This document shows positions 9,904-19,304 of a DNA stretch of 64,000 nt, one piece after another. The notes under the pieces are model-generated. The model was not told the origin of the DNA, made no database searches, and saw only the letters and a program-made list of their open reading frames with translations. The stretch covers positions 124,001-188,000 of the forward strand of contig NZ_JARVWP010000008.1 in the NCBI RefSeq assembly GCF_029846235.1, in the 5' to 3' direction. This DNA is from Bradyrhizobium sp. CER78 (lineage in GTDB: Bacteria; Pseudomonadota; Alphaproteobacteria; Rhizobiales; Xanthobacteraceae). The position numbers were made by a program, and so were the translations under genes. How positions within the stretch are numbered: position 1 is the first letter of the stretch; every line of letters starts with the position of its first letter.

Positions 9904-10470
9904 CTACTCCGGACGCCGAATTTTCTTGAAACGGGCGACGCAATGCTCCTGCGCCCTCCGCAATTCCTTCTCCACCAGGCTCACGGAAACGCCGAAGCGC
10001 CCGGCGATCTCCTGCCGGGAGAGCCCTTCCAGCCTGGCGGCCAACAGGATGGCCCGCGGACGCGGCGGCAGTTCGGCCATCACTTGCTTGAGCATTTCGA
10101 GATCGGAACGGCCGGAAATCACGCGCATGGGATCGGGCGCATCGTCCGCGAGATTGAGCAGCGCTTCGACCTCTTCCGCGTTGAGGCGCCGGTTATCGGC
10201 GCGCCGCTGATTCAGTGCGACATGGAACGCAGACCGGAGCAGGTAGGCGGCCGGATTGCGGACGTCGCCAACGATCTCCCGTCCGTTCAGCCGCAGGTAG
10301 GTATCCTGTAGCGCGTCTTCCGCCCACTCCAGGGAACCCAGCCGACGTGCCAGGCGCGACTTCAGGTCCTGATACCGTTCGACGAACAGGGCCCGCAGCG
10401 TTCGCGAGCTCTCATTGTCCCCGGCCGGGTCATGATCCGAGGAGTTGGAGAGCCTCTCGTCCTCACTCAT
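9904..10470 (-). CDS. ECF RNA polymerase sigma factor, FecI-like
   Basis: The 188-residue protein has sigma region 2 ('LFVERYQDLKSRLARRLGS' followed by 'WAEDALQDTYLRL') and region 4 ('LPPRPRAILLAARLEG' followed by 'SRQEIAGRFGVSVSLVEKEL'). Its partner is the FecR-like protein encoded downstream, and its likely target is the adhesin gene. I chose the ATG at 10470, which overlaps the stop of the upstream STN/TonB gene by 8 bases and has 'GAAGG' 12 bases upstream. A GTG at 10512 would add 14 residues but lies deeper in the upstream gene. No iron-uptake receptor is present, so the usual iron role of FecI is not supported here. Confidence 0.88.
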   Translation of the reverse strand: MSEDERLSNSSDHDPAGDNESSRTLRALFVERYQDLKSRLARRLGSLEWAEDALQDTYLRLNGREIVGDVRNPAAYLLRSAFHVALNQRRADNRRLNAEEVEALLNLADDAPDPMRVISGRSDLEMLKQVMAELPPRPRAILLAARLEGLSRQEIAGRFGVSVSLVEKELRRAQEHCVARFKKIRRPE

Positions 10471-11173
10471 CTTGTCGGCCGCCTTCACCCGGCGGACAGT
10501 CGACGGTGCCACCGGACGCTCGGGGCAGGATAACCATGGTGAAGGGTTGCGTCATCTGCGCCGGAGGAGCTTCGCCTGCGGATAGGCGACGCGCCGCCTC
10601 CGCGATCGCTGCATCCCGTTGCGGATCGCCGGTCGTCCCCAAGAGCTTCACCTTCGTCACACTGCCGGACGGCCCGATCCAGAAGCTGATTGCGGCCCGG
10701 TACGTACCGGGCCTTGTCGCTCGCTGGGCGCACAGGGCGTTGTTCAGCCGCTCCTGTAGCAGCGCCGAATATCGCCGTTCAATAGCGCTCTGTTGTGACA
10801 AGGCCGCCTGCGCGATAGCCGATGGCGGCCGCGTCACAAAAGCTTCATCCGGCGCTGGAATGACGACGATGGCATCGGATGCCGTGTAGTCCGCGACCAG
10901 TCCACTGCCCTTCAGAAGAAGCACAATGGCTTGCTGCGGATTGAACTGGCCTTTCACCGGGTTGGAAACCCGCCCGACCGCGAGATTGCCATTATAGGCG
11001 ATGACCACGCCCGTCGTCTTGCTATAGGCGTCGAGCGCCGAAGCGAGCGGCTGCGAGGGAATGTCGAACCACGCCTGGCTCGCCGGCTGAGCGGTTTGTG
11101 CTGATACCCCGCAAGCCCAGAACATGCCCAGGGAGAAAAGGCCGCCGAACCAGAAACGCCACCGAAACAGCAT
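10463..11173 (-). CDS. STN-domain protein with TonB-like C-terminus
   Basis: The 236-residue exported protein begins with a signal peptide (about 1-26, ending 'GVSAQ'). Residues 36-100 form an STN (secretin/TonB N-terminus short) domain ('FDIPSQPLASALDAYSKTTG' followed by the typical 'LLLKGSGL' and 'IVVIP'). Residues 150-225 resemble a TonB C-terminal domain ('YRAAISFWIGPSGSVTKVKL' and 'RDAAIAEAARRL'). In classical FecIRA systems the STN domain sits on the TonB-dependent receptor and signals to FecR; here it is a separate periplasmic protein. It is first in the putative operon and overlaps the sigma gene. Signalling to the FecR-like protein is inferred. Confidence 0.75.
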   Translation of the reverse strand: MLFRWRFWFGGLFSLGMFWACGVSAQTAQPASQAWFDIPSQPLASALDAYSKTTGVVIAYNGNLAVGRVSNPVKGQFNPQQAIVLLLKGSGLVADYTASDAIVVIPAPDEAFVTRPPSAIAQAALSQQSAIERRYSALLQERLNNALCAQRATRPGTYRAAISFWIGPSGSVTKVKLLGTTGDPQRDAAIAEAARRLSAGEAPPAQMTQPFTMVILPRASGGTVDCPPGEGGRQDE

Positions 11174-11551
11174 GAGATGCTGACATCATTATCCCAAGTG
11201 AACTCCGACTATCCCATAGCGTCTGCAAAGCTCTTGAGCCACTCCTCTTCACGTAGGTCTCCCATCATTGCGGCGCACCGACGCCGCGGCCCGGAACCTG
11301 AATCCTCCGGGACCGACTTAGTACCGCGCCAGCGATGCGACACCCAAGACATCGACGACGGTAACCGCGAGGCGATAGCGCATTCCTGCGAAACGAGACT
11401 AACGAGATCGCGATACCAAGCCGCAACTACGCTCACCGCAGACAAATGTGCGGCGGTGAATGCGAAGCGGCAGCGCGCGACTGGAGGATCATCCCCTCTT
11501 ATGTGATTGAATTCGCGATACGATCTTGAGCTGAGCCCAAACTTAGTGCGG
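11174..11551. other. Intergenic region, no gene seen
   Basis: About 380 bases between the start of the STN/TonB gene and the end of the UPF0182 gene. The short open frames here resemble nothing I know and have no ribosome site. The promoter of the sigma/FecR/adhesin operon should lie near 11174-11300. Confidence 0.4.
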
Positions 11552-14338
11552 CTAATGGCCGGTGGAACGTCGGTTCATCTGCTCCAAAAGCTCGCGCATT
11601 GCATCGAACTGTGTGCCAAAGCCCTTCCAGTCGCCGGACCGCAATCGTTCAACGGCCTGATTGTAGCGATCGAGCGCCTCCCTTGCCTGGCTCGTCGACG
11701 GGCCTGTGACAGGCATTTCCTCATTCGTGCTCGAGACCGGTCGCGCCGCGCCAGGCTCGACGAACAGCGCAGACAAGGCCTCGCCGAGCGTCTCCTTCAT
11801 CACCACATGTTCGCCATAGGCCGCGATCACGCGTTTCAGCTCCGGCAGGTGCCCGTACTCCGCACGCAAATAGAGCGGCGACACGTAAAGGATCGAATTC
11901 TCGATCGGTATAGCCAGCAGGTTCGCCCCACGTATCACCCGCGAGCCCATCTGATTCCACAATGTCAGCTGTTGCGATATCTCCGTGTTCTGATTGATCC
12001 GCGCCTCGATCTGGAACGGCCCGTAGACGAGCTTATCCTTCGGGAATTCGTACACGATCAGCCTGCCGTAGTCGGGCGCGTCACAACGCGCCGCCAGCCA
12101 CGCGATCATGTTGTCACGGCGGCTCGGCACCATCGGAACCATGAGGAAGAACTCGGCCCGCGCCTCGCCCGGCAGCCGCATGATAATGTAGTAAGGGCTC
12201 ATCACCGAGGTGCCGCCGCCGCTGCCCGGCTGGCGCGGGAATTGCCAGAGATCCTCGCGATTGTAGAACACTTCGGCGGCCTCCATGTGGTAGGTCTGGA
12301 ACAGCCGCGCCTGGATCAGGAACAGATCCTCCGGATATCGAATGTGCTTCTGCAAATCCGCGGGCATCGCCGCGAACGGCTTGAACAAGTGCGGAAAGAT
12401 GCGCGCGTAGGTCGCGGCAATCGGGTCCTTGGGATCCATCAAATAGAAATCGACGGTCCCGTGATAGGCATCGATGACAACCTTCACCGAATTCCTGATG
12501 TAGTTGAGATCGAAATCCTGCGCAGGCGGCGTCGACGGAAAATAGGAACTCGTCGTATACGCGTCCTGTATCCAGAACATCCGGCCGCCGCTGATAACCA
12601 GATAGGGATCATGATCGAGCCTGAGGAACGGCGCGATCGCGGGTACCCGCTCCCGAATATTGCGCCGGATCATGATCCGGCTCTCCGGCGTGATGTAGCT
12701 GGAGAGCAAGAGGTTCGGGTCGTTGAAGTAGTACGCGAACAGGGTTCGCCACGCCGCTGAGCCGATCGGAATGCCGCCAGCGCCCTCATACTCCGCATAG
12801 ACGTTGTCTTTGCCCTTCGGATAATCAAACTCCGGCGCACTTCCCTTGACGATGACGTAGTCGTCGCTCTCTTCGCCGTAGTAGATGCGCGGCTCGACAA
12901 TCCCGGGGCCTCCGTCCGCAACCGGCGGAATGTCCCGCAAATAGAACAGCGGCAGTCCCTCAGTGCTCTTGCGGGTGACTGGGCTCATCACCGCGCCATT
13001 GCCGTGGGTGAACAGCACGTGGCGGTTGACCCATGTCTGCGCATTTGGCGGCAACAGCGAGGAGCGCAGCTCGCGCGCCGAAAGCATCACGCTCTGGTAG
13101 GAATCGTTGAGCCAGTAGCGATCAACGTCGAGATCATGGAATTTGTAGTAGGTGCGGATCTCCTGCAACTGCGCGTAGGTATCCGACAAGGGCAGCCAGT
13201 CCCACAGCCTGATATTGTCGATTGTCGCCTTGTTGGCGTCGAGCGTCTTGAAGGTAAGCTTCTGCTCGGCGGCAAAGGGCTTGGCTACGATCTTATCGAG
13301 ATCGTACGCCTGCCGGGTGAGAGCGATATTGCGTTCGATGTAGGGCTTCTCCAGCTCCAGCTCGCTTGGTCTGACGAAGAATTGCCGGAACAGCGCGGGG
13401 ATTACGCCGGACAATGCCAGGGTGCCGATGGCAACGAGCACGACCGCCGCCGCCGGAAGCCGGTAGCCGCGCGCCCGCACGTTTGCCCACGCGACGAGCG
13501 CCGCGATGATCGAGAGGGCGATCATGAGCCACAGGGCCGGCAACCCCACATGGACATCGGTGTAGCTTGCGCCTACGACGACGCCGTTGTCGCCGTAGAG
13601 CAGCAGATAGCGGTCGAGAGCGTAGGACCAGGCCTTCACCGCGAAGAGAAGACCGAGCAATGCCGAACCGTGGGCAATCGCCATGGGCGACATCGACCGG
13701 CGATGAACGTCGTATTCGATATCGCCGCGAGCCCAATAGATTGTTGCGGCGAAGACCGCGCACAGAGCCAGGATGACCAGCATCCAGTTCTTGATCAGGA
13801 CATAGGCGGGCAGCGAGAACAGGTAGAAGCCGAGGTCCTTGTTGAAGAGCGGATCCTCTGCGCCATAGGGCGCCTGATAGAGATACCTCAGGAAGATGCC
13901 CCAATAGCCGACTTCGGCCGCCGCGACGAGCAGCGCGAGCAAAGCTGCCCCGCCTGCGACGATCGCGGGCCACGGCAGTCGATCGAACAACTGCGCAAAC
14001 GGATTCGGCGGCGCGCTGCCCGCGACCTGCCAGACGGAAGCCACCGCAACCCGTGTCGACCCCTTGCCGGCTAAACCCAGCGCGAGCCAGCCGTTCATTC
14101 CCAGGATGAGGGCCGTTCCCGTCCAGACCGCTGCAAAGACGGCGGCTTTGGCGCCGATTGTTGTCCAGAACACCTGCAAATAGCCGACCGACGAAAACCA
14201 CAGCCAGTCGACCAGGAAATCGCTCGCGAGCGCGAGCAGGATCAAGCAGATCACAATGACAATGGCCGCAAGGATGAGCCTGACCACGCCACCTTGTCGT
14301 GGTGCCTTCCGTTCGGGTCCGGTAATCCCGATCGTCAT
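11552..14338 (-). CDS. UPF0182 family large integral membrane protein
   Basis: A protein of 928 residues, the normal size for UPF0182 (COG1615). The N-terminal third has about seven membrane segments (first at 'LILAAIVIVICLILLALASD', then 'VDWLWFSSVGYLQVFWT'). It is followed by a large soluble part with the family blocks 'RNIALTRQAYDL', 'YPEDLFLIQARLFQTYHM' and 'SILYVSPLYLRAE'. The C-terminal part carries a short helix rich in Arg/Asp. Molecular function is unknown in the whole family. The ATG at 14338 starts just before 'TIGITGPERKAPRQ'; in-frame ATGs at 14350 and 14455 are alternatives without a better ribosome site. Confidence 0.88.
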   Translation of the reverse strand: MTIGITGPERKAPRQGGVVRLILAAIVIVICLILLALASDFLVDWLWFSSVGYLQVFWTTIGAKAAVFAAVWTGTALILGMNGWLALGLAGKGSTRVAVASVWQVAGSAPPNPFAQLFDRLPWPAIVAGGAALLALLVAAAEVGYWGIFLRYLYQAPYGAEDPLFNKDLGFYLFSLPAYVLIKNWMLVILALCAVFAATIYWARGDIEYDVHRRSMSPMAIAHGSALLGLLFAVKAWSYALDRYLLLYGDNGVVVGASYTDVHVGLPALWLMIALSIIAALVAWANVRARGYRLPAAAVVLVAIGTLALSGVIPALFRQFFVRPSELELEKPYIERNIALTRQAYDLDKIVAKPFAAEQKLTFKTLDANKATIDNIRLWDWLPLSDTYAQLQEIRTYYKFHDLDVDRYWLNDSYQSVMLSARELRSSLLPPNAQTWVNRHVLFTHGNGAVMSPVTRKSTEGLPLFYLRDIPPVADGGPGIVEPRIYYGEESDDYVIVKGSAPEFDYPKGKDNVYAEYEGAGGIPIGSAAWRTLFAYYFNDPNLLLSSYITPESRIMIRRNIRERVPAIAPFLRLDHDPYLVISGGRMFWIQDAYTTSSYFPSTPPAQDFDLNYIRNSVKVVIDAYHGTVDFYLMDPKDPIAATYARIFPHLFKPFAAMPADLQKHIRYPEDLFLIQARLFQTYHMEAAEVFYNREDLWQFPRQPGSGGGTSVMSPYYIIMRLPGEARAEFFLMVPMVPSRRDNMIAWLAARCDAPDYGRLIVYEFPKDKLVYGPFQIEARINQNTEISQQLTLWNQMGSRVIRGANLLAIPIENSILYVSPLYLRAEYGHLPELKRVIAAYGEHVVMKETLGEALSALFVEPGAARPVSSTNEEMPVTGPSTSQAREALDRYNQAVERLRSGDWKGFGTQFDAMRELLEQMNRRSTGH

Positions 14339-14838
14339 GGCCGCAATCATAGCGGAAAGCAGGGGCGTCCGCCCGCCTGATTGGGACCGGGATTCCACGG
14401 AGTGCAAAGCAGCCCGCGCGAAATCACGCTCCCGCGACGAGGCCGCTTCGGACAAGGCTATGGAATGGCGCGGATTTGGCGCGCCGTTCAGAATAGAACT
14501 GCGAACTCTTATGCGATTGAAATTGTTCTCTAATTCCAGACTGCGCCCAAGCCATTGAGTGCAGATGGAGCAAGGCGAGGAAGCCAGGAGCGCGCCATAC
14601 CCTCGATCCGATCGAGCACGTCACGAAGCGCCGGAGCTCACGGACGAGCAGCGCGCCGGCGTCTTTGACCACAACGCGGCCAAGCTGCTCAACATCAGCC
14701 TCAGCTGGCACTGCGGAGACGCTGGCGCCCGGCGGCTCCGGCGTCACAGCTCCCCGTGGCCGTTCGCCGAGCGGAACAGTTCGGCTTCGGATGCGTTTTT
14801 CCGACTGAAGAACGCCATTGGGCGGAACGCATGTGCTG
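14339..14838. other. Divergent intergenic region
   Basis: About 500 bases between the divergent UPF0182 and methyltransferase genes. The frame upstream of 14338 stays open to 14455 but looks non-coding (Ser/Arg rich). I see no further gene; promoters for both flanking genes are expected here. Confidence 0.35.
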
Positions 14839-15726
14839 ATGCGCAACGACCGACCTGCGGTTACGCTTGAATGCCCCGCGTGCAGTCGCGCGACGCTGCA
14901 TCGGCTTCTTTACGTCAAGAACGGTTGCGACATCCTGCAATGTCCTGACTGCGGACTGGGACGCACCGAGACATCGAGCTTCGACCCCCTCGCCTATTAT
15001 GACGACGGCTACTTTTCCGGCCGTCAGTCCGACGGCTACGCCGACTATCTCGGCGCCGAACCCGTGCTACGGCGCGAGTTCGCCCGCACGGTCGAGTTCA
15101 TCCAGCGCCGCAAGGCACAGGGCTTCTTGCTCGAGATCGGCTGCGCCTATGGCTTCTTTCTCGATGAAGCGCGCCGCGCTGGATTTGAGGTGAGCGGCAT
15201 CGAGCCCGCAGAAGCGGCTGCAGCGCATGCTGGCGATCTCGGCTTGAACGTCGTGCGCGGCCCGCTGAGCGAAGCGACTCTCAAGTCGCTTGGCACCCTG
15301 GATGTCATCGTCCTCCTCGATGTCGTCGAGCATCTGCCCGAGCCGAGGGAAGCCCTCGCGCTACTTGCGGACCATCTCCGGCCGGACGGAATCATCGTGC
15401 TGACGACCGGAGACTTCGGTTCCTTGGCAGCGCGATCGACCGGCGCGCACTGGCGCCTGATGACGCCGCCGCAGCACCTCTGGTTCTTCAACCGCGACAG
15501 CATCGCGTCTCTGGCCGATTCGATCGGTCTTCGCATAGAGAGTTCCGATCACCCCTGGAAATTCGTGCCGTTCTCGCTGATCACCTTCCAAATCGGTCGC
15601 ATGCTCGGCCGCAAGATCGCGGCCAGCCCGACCGGCAACCGGTTCGCCATTCCGGTGAACCTGTTCGACGCGATGCGCGTGGTCTTGAGCAAGGCGCCCC
15701 CACGTCCGGATACGAGCTTCCCATGA
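14839..15726 (+). CDS. Class I SAM-dependent methyltransferase with N-terminal zinc ribbon
   Basis: A protein of 295 residues. The N-terminus has two CxxC pairs ('CPAC' and 'CPDCGLG') that would bind zinc, as in Methyltransf_23-type enzymes of cell-surface sugar pathways. The SAM-binding glycine motif is 'LLEIGCAYGFFLDEA', with an acidic residue after the next strand ('VSGIEP') and motif II 'LDVIVLLDVVEHL'. It probably methylates a sugar or lipid-linked glycan. It is first in a tight three-gene operon, its stop overlapping the next gene in an ATGA junction. A TTG at 14818 would extend it by 7 residues; I prefer the ATG at 14839. The substrate is not known. Confidence 0.85.
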   Translation: MRNDRPAVTLECPACSRATLHRLLYVKNGCDILQCPDCGLGRTETSSFDPLAYYDDGYFSGRQSDGYADYLGAEPVLRREFARTVEFIQRRKAQGFLLEIGCAYGFFLDEARRAGFEVSGIEPAEAAAAHAGDLGLNVVRGPLSEATLKSLGTLDVIVLLDVVEHLPEPREALALLADHLRPDGIIVLTTGDFGSLAARSTGAHWRLMTPPQHLWFFNRDSIASLADSIGLRIESSDHPWKFVPFSLITFQIGRMLGRKIAASPTGNRFAIPVNLFDAMRVVLSKAPPRPDTSFP

Positions 15727-16412
15727 CCGGCCGGATTCGCAATCCCTGGGTTGTTGTCGCGGCGTACAATGAAGCACCGGTGGTCGGCAGCGTCGTGTCC
15801 GGCATTCGCCGCGCCGGATACGCGGTCATCGTGGTCGATGACGGCTCCGCCGACCGCACCGGCGACGTCGCGTTGCTCGCAGGTGGGGTCGTGGTCCGGC
15901 ATCCGATCAACCTCGGACAGGGCGCCGCGCTACAGACCGGCATCGACTTCGCCCTTGAGCAGCATGCGGATGCACTCGTCACGTTCGACGCCGATGGTCA
16001 GCATTCCCCCGCGGCCATCGCGGCGCTGCTCGCGGCCATCGAGCAGCCCGGGATCGATTTCGCGCTCGGCAGCCGATTTCTCGCCGGCGCGACGGCAAAT
16101 CTGCCGGTGCTGCGCCGCATCTTGCTCGGCGCCGCGATCCGGTTTACGCGCGCGAGCACCGGACTGCCAGTCACCGATACCCACAATGGCCTACGGGCGA
16201 TGACCGCGCGCGGCGCCCGCGCGATCTCCTTGCGACAGAACCGAATGGCACACGCGTCCGAGATCCTGCACCAGATCGCCCAGAGCCGCCTGCGCTTTGT
16301 CGAGGTGCCGGTGAACATCGAGTACAGCGCCTATTCGTTAGGCAAGGGTCAACGCATCACCGATGCTCTGACCATCCTGATCGATCTGTTCGCGCGGAGA
16401 CTCTACCGATGA
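15723..16412 (+). CDS. Glycosyltransferase family 2 (dolichol-phosphate-mannosyltransferase-like)
   Basis: A protein of 229 residues made only of a GT-A fold. It has 'VVAAYNEAPVVGSVV', 'VIVVDDGSADRT', 'NLGQGAALQTGI' and the metal-binding 'FDADGQH' motif, then 'DTHNGLRAM' near the acceptor site. It lacks the C-terminal membrane segments of some polyprenyl-phosphate transferases; the DUF2304 protein encoded next may anchor it. It overlaps both neighbours by 4 bases, so translational coupling is likely. It likely loads a sugar onto polyprenyl phosphate for the GT-C enzyme encoded nearby (inference). Confidence 0.88.
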   Translation: MTGRIRNPWVVVAAYNEAPVVGSVVSGIRRAGYAVIVVDDGSADRTGDVALLAGGVVVRHPINLGQGAALQTGIDFALEQHADALVTFDADGQHSPAAIAALLAAIEQPGIDFALGSRFLAGATANLPVLRRILLGAAIRFTRASTGLPVTDTHNGLRAMTARGARAISLRQNRMAHASEILHQIAQSRLRFVEVPVNIEYSAYSLGKGQRITDALTILIDLFARRLYR

Positions 16413-16819
16413 TCGCACAGCTCTTTCTGACCGTCCTTCTCGCGTTGGTTCTGGTCTACGCATGGTCAGCGCATCGAACGGTGCCGATTATCGGGCTGTT
16501 CGCGAGCGGCGCCGCGCTCGCCGGCCTCTACTTCGTCTGGGTGCCGGAGCATGCCACGGAGCTTGCCGCCTTCGCGGGAATCGGCCGCGGGTCAGACCTC
16601 ATCGTCTACACCTGGGTCGTGATCAGCCTGCTCATCATGCTCCACTTGCATCTCAAGCTGCGGCTCCAGCTCGACATGATCACGCGGCTGACGCGCGCCG
16701 TGGCGATCGATCGCGCCAAGGAGAGCCGGCGTGAGGCAGGCCGCCCGCGAGAACGTCGCCCGGTCACGTTAGCCCGAAAGGCCGAGGCGCCCCCGATCGA
16801 ATTGCAGGCGAAGAAGTAG
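16409..16819 (+). CDS. DUF2304 small membrane protein
   Basis: A protein of 136 residues with three membrane helices: residues about 4-20, 27-46 and 66-83. They are followed by the amphipathic 'LHLKLRLQLDMITRLTRAVA' and a basic tail. DUF2304 proteins are usually encoded next to GT2 polyprenyl-phosphate glycosyltransferases, as here (4-base overlap). The role is unknown; membrane anchoring of the transferase is a reasonable guess. Confidence 0.8.
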   Translation: MIAQLFLTVLLALVLVYAWSAHRTVPIIGLFASGAALAGLYFVWVPEHATELAAFAGIGRGSDLIVYTWVVISLLIMLHLHLKLRLQLDMITRLTRAVAIDRAKESRREAGRPRERRPVTLARKAEAPPIELQAKK

Positions 16820-16867
16820 ATGCCATTGCCAGGTCGTGCGGGGCAAGTTTGTGCAGGCAGGCGTCAC

Positions 16868-18562
16868 TCACCGAGCCCGCGACGAATTGGCGTAGATCCA
16901 GGCGAAGGGGCGGCCAAATCGTTTGACCTCGTCAACCAGTACGGCCGTCGTGCTATCGGCACAAGGCCAGCGCTCGGTGGCGATCAGGTAGTCGGCCTTA
17001 TCCAGATGTGTTTCGGCAATCCAGTTGCGACGGAACATCACGCCGGCCAGATTCTCGCGCCAGGCCAGGCAGAGCAGCACGCGCGGTGAATCGCCCGCGA
17101 ACCGGCCTTCGGCGTCAATTCGCGCCTCGAGGCGGCGCAGCGCCTCGGGAGCCGCCATGCTCCAATAGTCGAGGTCGAAGCGGCCGTAAGCGCCCGGGAC
17201 GCCGCCTGCCAGACCGTTCATCGCGATATATTCAAGCGGATGCAGGATGATGAGCGTCGCCAGGATGGTGGCCGCGTGCGCGATCCCGAGGGCCACGGGC
17301 ACGATCGGGAGGCGCCGCAAGAAGGGCAAGAGGCTCGCGAGCCCGCGCGCGGCGACGATGGCAAGCATCGGGATCACGAACAATACGTGGCGGACACCGT
17401 CATAGAGCGTCGAACCTTGCAGGACGAGCACCGCGGTAGGCCCGAACGCCGCGACACTAACGACCAGCACCGCGCGCGCTGCTGCGAGCTCGGCCGCGAC
17501 CGGTCGCAGTCCCGCGACGCCGGACCGACGCAGGGCGCTGAAGGTGGCACGGATCCACGACCCTGCAGCACCGATCCAGACCGCCATGCCAAGCAACAGC
17601 AACGCCAGAGAGCCCTCCGGCAGACGCGCCGCGAGCTGTCCCGGGATGTACCAGGCGGGCACGTTATCGGTGAACGTGAGCCGGCCCCAGTTCTGGAATT
17701 CGAACGACGTGTCGAGCGTACCAAAGTGCCGATAGGCCTCGAGGAATTGCGTGAGCGGATTTCCAATCTGCAACCACGGCCAGAGCGCAACCGCCGTCAG
17801 CCAGGCGATGAGGATGACGAGCAGCGTATGCAAGGCGATCTGAAGCAATTGGCCATAGCCCGCGCGGCCATGGCGCAGCACCGCCTCGAGTGCGCACAGG
17901 CTCATGCCGCCGACGAGGTAGACGTGCGTGATTACCCCGCCGGTGCGCGTTGCGATGGCGAGACCGGTGGCAAGGCCTGTCACAAGGGTCAGACGCCAGC
18001 TAGGCGCCGCCTGCCGTACCATCAGGACGATCGCGAGGGTCGACCAGCTCATGGCGAACAGGAACGGCACGTCGATCGGGGCGAAGAACAGGTTGCCGTA
18101 GAGGTAGCCGGTCAGCAGGCACAGGGTGAGCGCCGTCAACCCAGCCCAGGACCCGACCGTGAGCCGTGCGATCGGCACGACAGCGGCGAGCCCAGCGAGA
18201 CCGACCAGAAAGGTCATCGCGTGCCGGACCGTGATCGGGCTCGCGATCGCAAGCGACTGCACCGCCGCGACGAGCATCTGAAACCAGGGTCCATACATCC
18301 ACAGATACTCTTCGACCGTCTCGAACTGAGACCGGTCCGCAAAAGAGCTCGTGTACCAGGCAAGCGCCTTGGGGCCGTACTCGTCGGTGTTGAATTCGTC
18401 GGTCGACAGCCCGTAGTCCGCGGCGGTCGCAAGCCCGATGATTAGGGCCACGCCGAGCACAAGGAGCACGAGCAACGTCTCGGCATGGCGAGCAGCAAAT
18501 GCGAGGCCGAGTTGCGGACTCACAAACCCGGAGCTGTCGCGATCCACCCGTTCAAGCGCCAT
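16868..18562 (-). CDS. GT-C glycosyltransferase (GT39/ArnT-like membrane protein)
   Basis: A protein of 564 residues with about 11-12 predicted membrane helices. The first periplasmic loop after helix 1 carries the acidic 'LSTDEFNTDEYGPKALAWY' motif, which is the usual catalytic-acid region in GT-C enzymes. A long C-terminal soluble part contains 'YWSMAAPEALRRLEARIDAE'. These enzymes move a sugar from a polyprenyl-phosphate donor to a lipid, glycan or protein on the periplasmic side. It is convergent with the GT2/DUF2304 genes, which could make its donor. Acceptor unknown. Confidence 0.82.
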   Translation of the reverse strand: MALERVDRDSSGFVSPQLGLAFAARHAETLLVLLVLGVALIIGLATAADYGLSTDEFNTDEYGPKALAWYTSSFADRSQFETVEEYLWMYGPWFQMLVAAVQSLAIASPITVRHAMTFLVGLAGLAAVVPIARLTVGSWAGLTALTLCLLTGYLYGNLFFAPIDVPFLFAMSWSTLAIVLMVRQAAPSWRLTLVTGLATGLAIATRTGGVITHVYLVGGMSLCALEAVLRHGRAGYGQLLQIALHTLLVILIAWLTAVALWPWLQIGNPLTQFLEAYRHFGTLDTSFEFQNWGRLTFTDNVPAWYIPGQLAARLPEGSLALLLLGMAVWIGAAGSWIRATFSALRRSGVAGLRPVAAELAAARAVLVVSVAAFGPTAVLVLQGSTLYDGVRHVLFVIPMLAIVAARGLASLLPFLRRLPIVPVALGIAHAATILATLIILHPLEYIAMNGLAGGVPGAYGRFDLDYWSMAAPEALRRLEARIDAEGRFAGDSPRVLLCLAWRENLAGVMFRRNWIAETHLDKADYLIATERWPCADSTTAVLVDEVKRFGRPFAWIYANSSRAR

Positions 18563-18770
18563 GCAATGTCCTTAACCGGTTGCATGACCACGCACTGGGG
18601 CCGCCGGGAACGCGGTGGGAACTTGCGTTGCGGAAGCACCCGTCACTTGAAGCTATCATCTCGCTCAACCGCTCAATCGGGAACGACCCCCAGCGCCTCA
18701 AGTGTTGTACTCTGGCTGGACTTCGGTAACACGCCTGACGGGAACTTTGTTCCCGACGGCGCAACAACTT

Positions 18771-19059
18771 ATGTCGAAGACCACTCACCACTACTTTCCC
18801 GGCGGCACGAAAGATCAGTATCCGAAGTCGATTGCCGCGGTACATCCGAGCTCGGGCGGGCTCCCGGCGGGTCAGATCTTCCACACACCGCCGGGCCCGC
18901 GCCGGGTGGTTGGACTGTTATTGCGGTGCACGACACGAAGGCGAGTTGGGAATGGTTGCAAGAAGAGATCTTCATGCCGCGCTTGAAGCAAGGCATCGCA
19001 GGGGGATTGGCGGGCCGCCGCAGGAAACTGTGTTCGAGACACATACGCTCAGCATGTAG
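18771..19059 (+). pseudogene. Small conserved hypothetical gene broken by two frameshifts
   Basis: Three successive reading frames join into one plausible 96-residue protein. From the ATG at 18771 the frame gives 'MSKTTHHYFPGG' to 'LPAGQIFHT'. After a shift at about 18884-18889 (in 'cacaca') it continues as 'AGPAPGGWTVIAVHDTKASW' to 'MPRLKQGIAGG'. After a second shift near 19010-19016 it ends 'GPPQETVFETHTLSM' and a TAG at 19057-19059. I recognise the order of blocks from small uncharacterised proteins of about 95-100 residues found in actinobacteria and rhizobia. The gene is dead unless these are sequencing errors. It sits just upstream of the LimB-like monooxygenase. Confidence 0.7.
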
Positions 19060-19304
19060 TGTCGCCGTCGCTGTCAATCGGGCGGACAATCTAGCACCGG
19101 GCGGCCCAGAGGCTTTGCGCGGCAGATTGGTCTGTAGTCTGGCGAACGGCCCGCGACCGCCGCTTTTGACCCGGATGACAACGCTGCAGGGAGCGGTTAT
19201 CGTGTCGATCCAATCCGCTGTCAGGGAGCGGCGGATCAAGCGGCAGCTTGATTCAGATCAGGAGGCCAACGAAGGCCCCATCATAAAGGCGGAGGAACCT
19301 CTCA

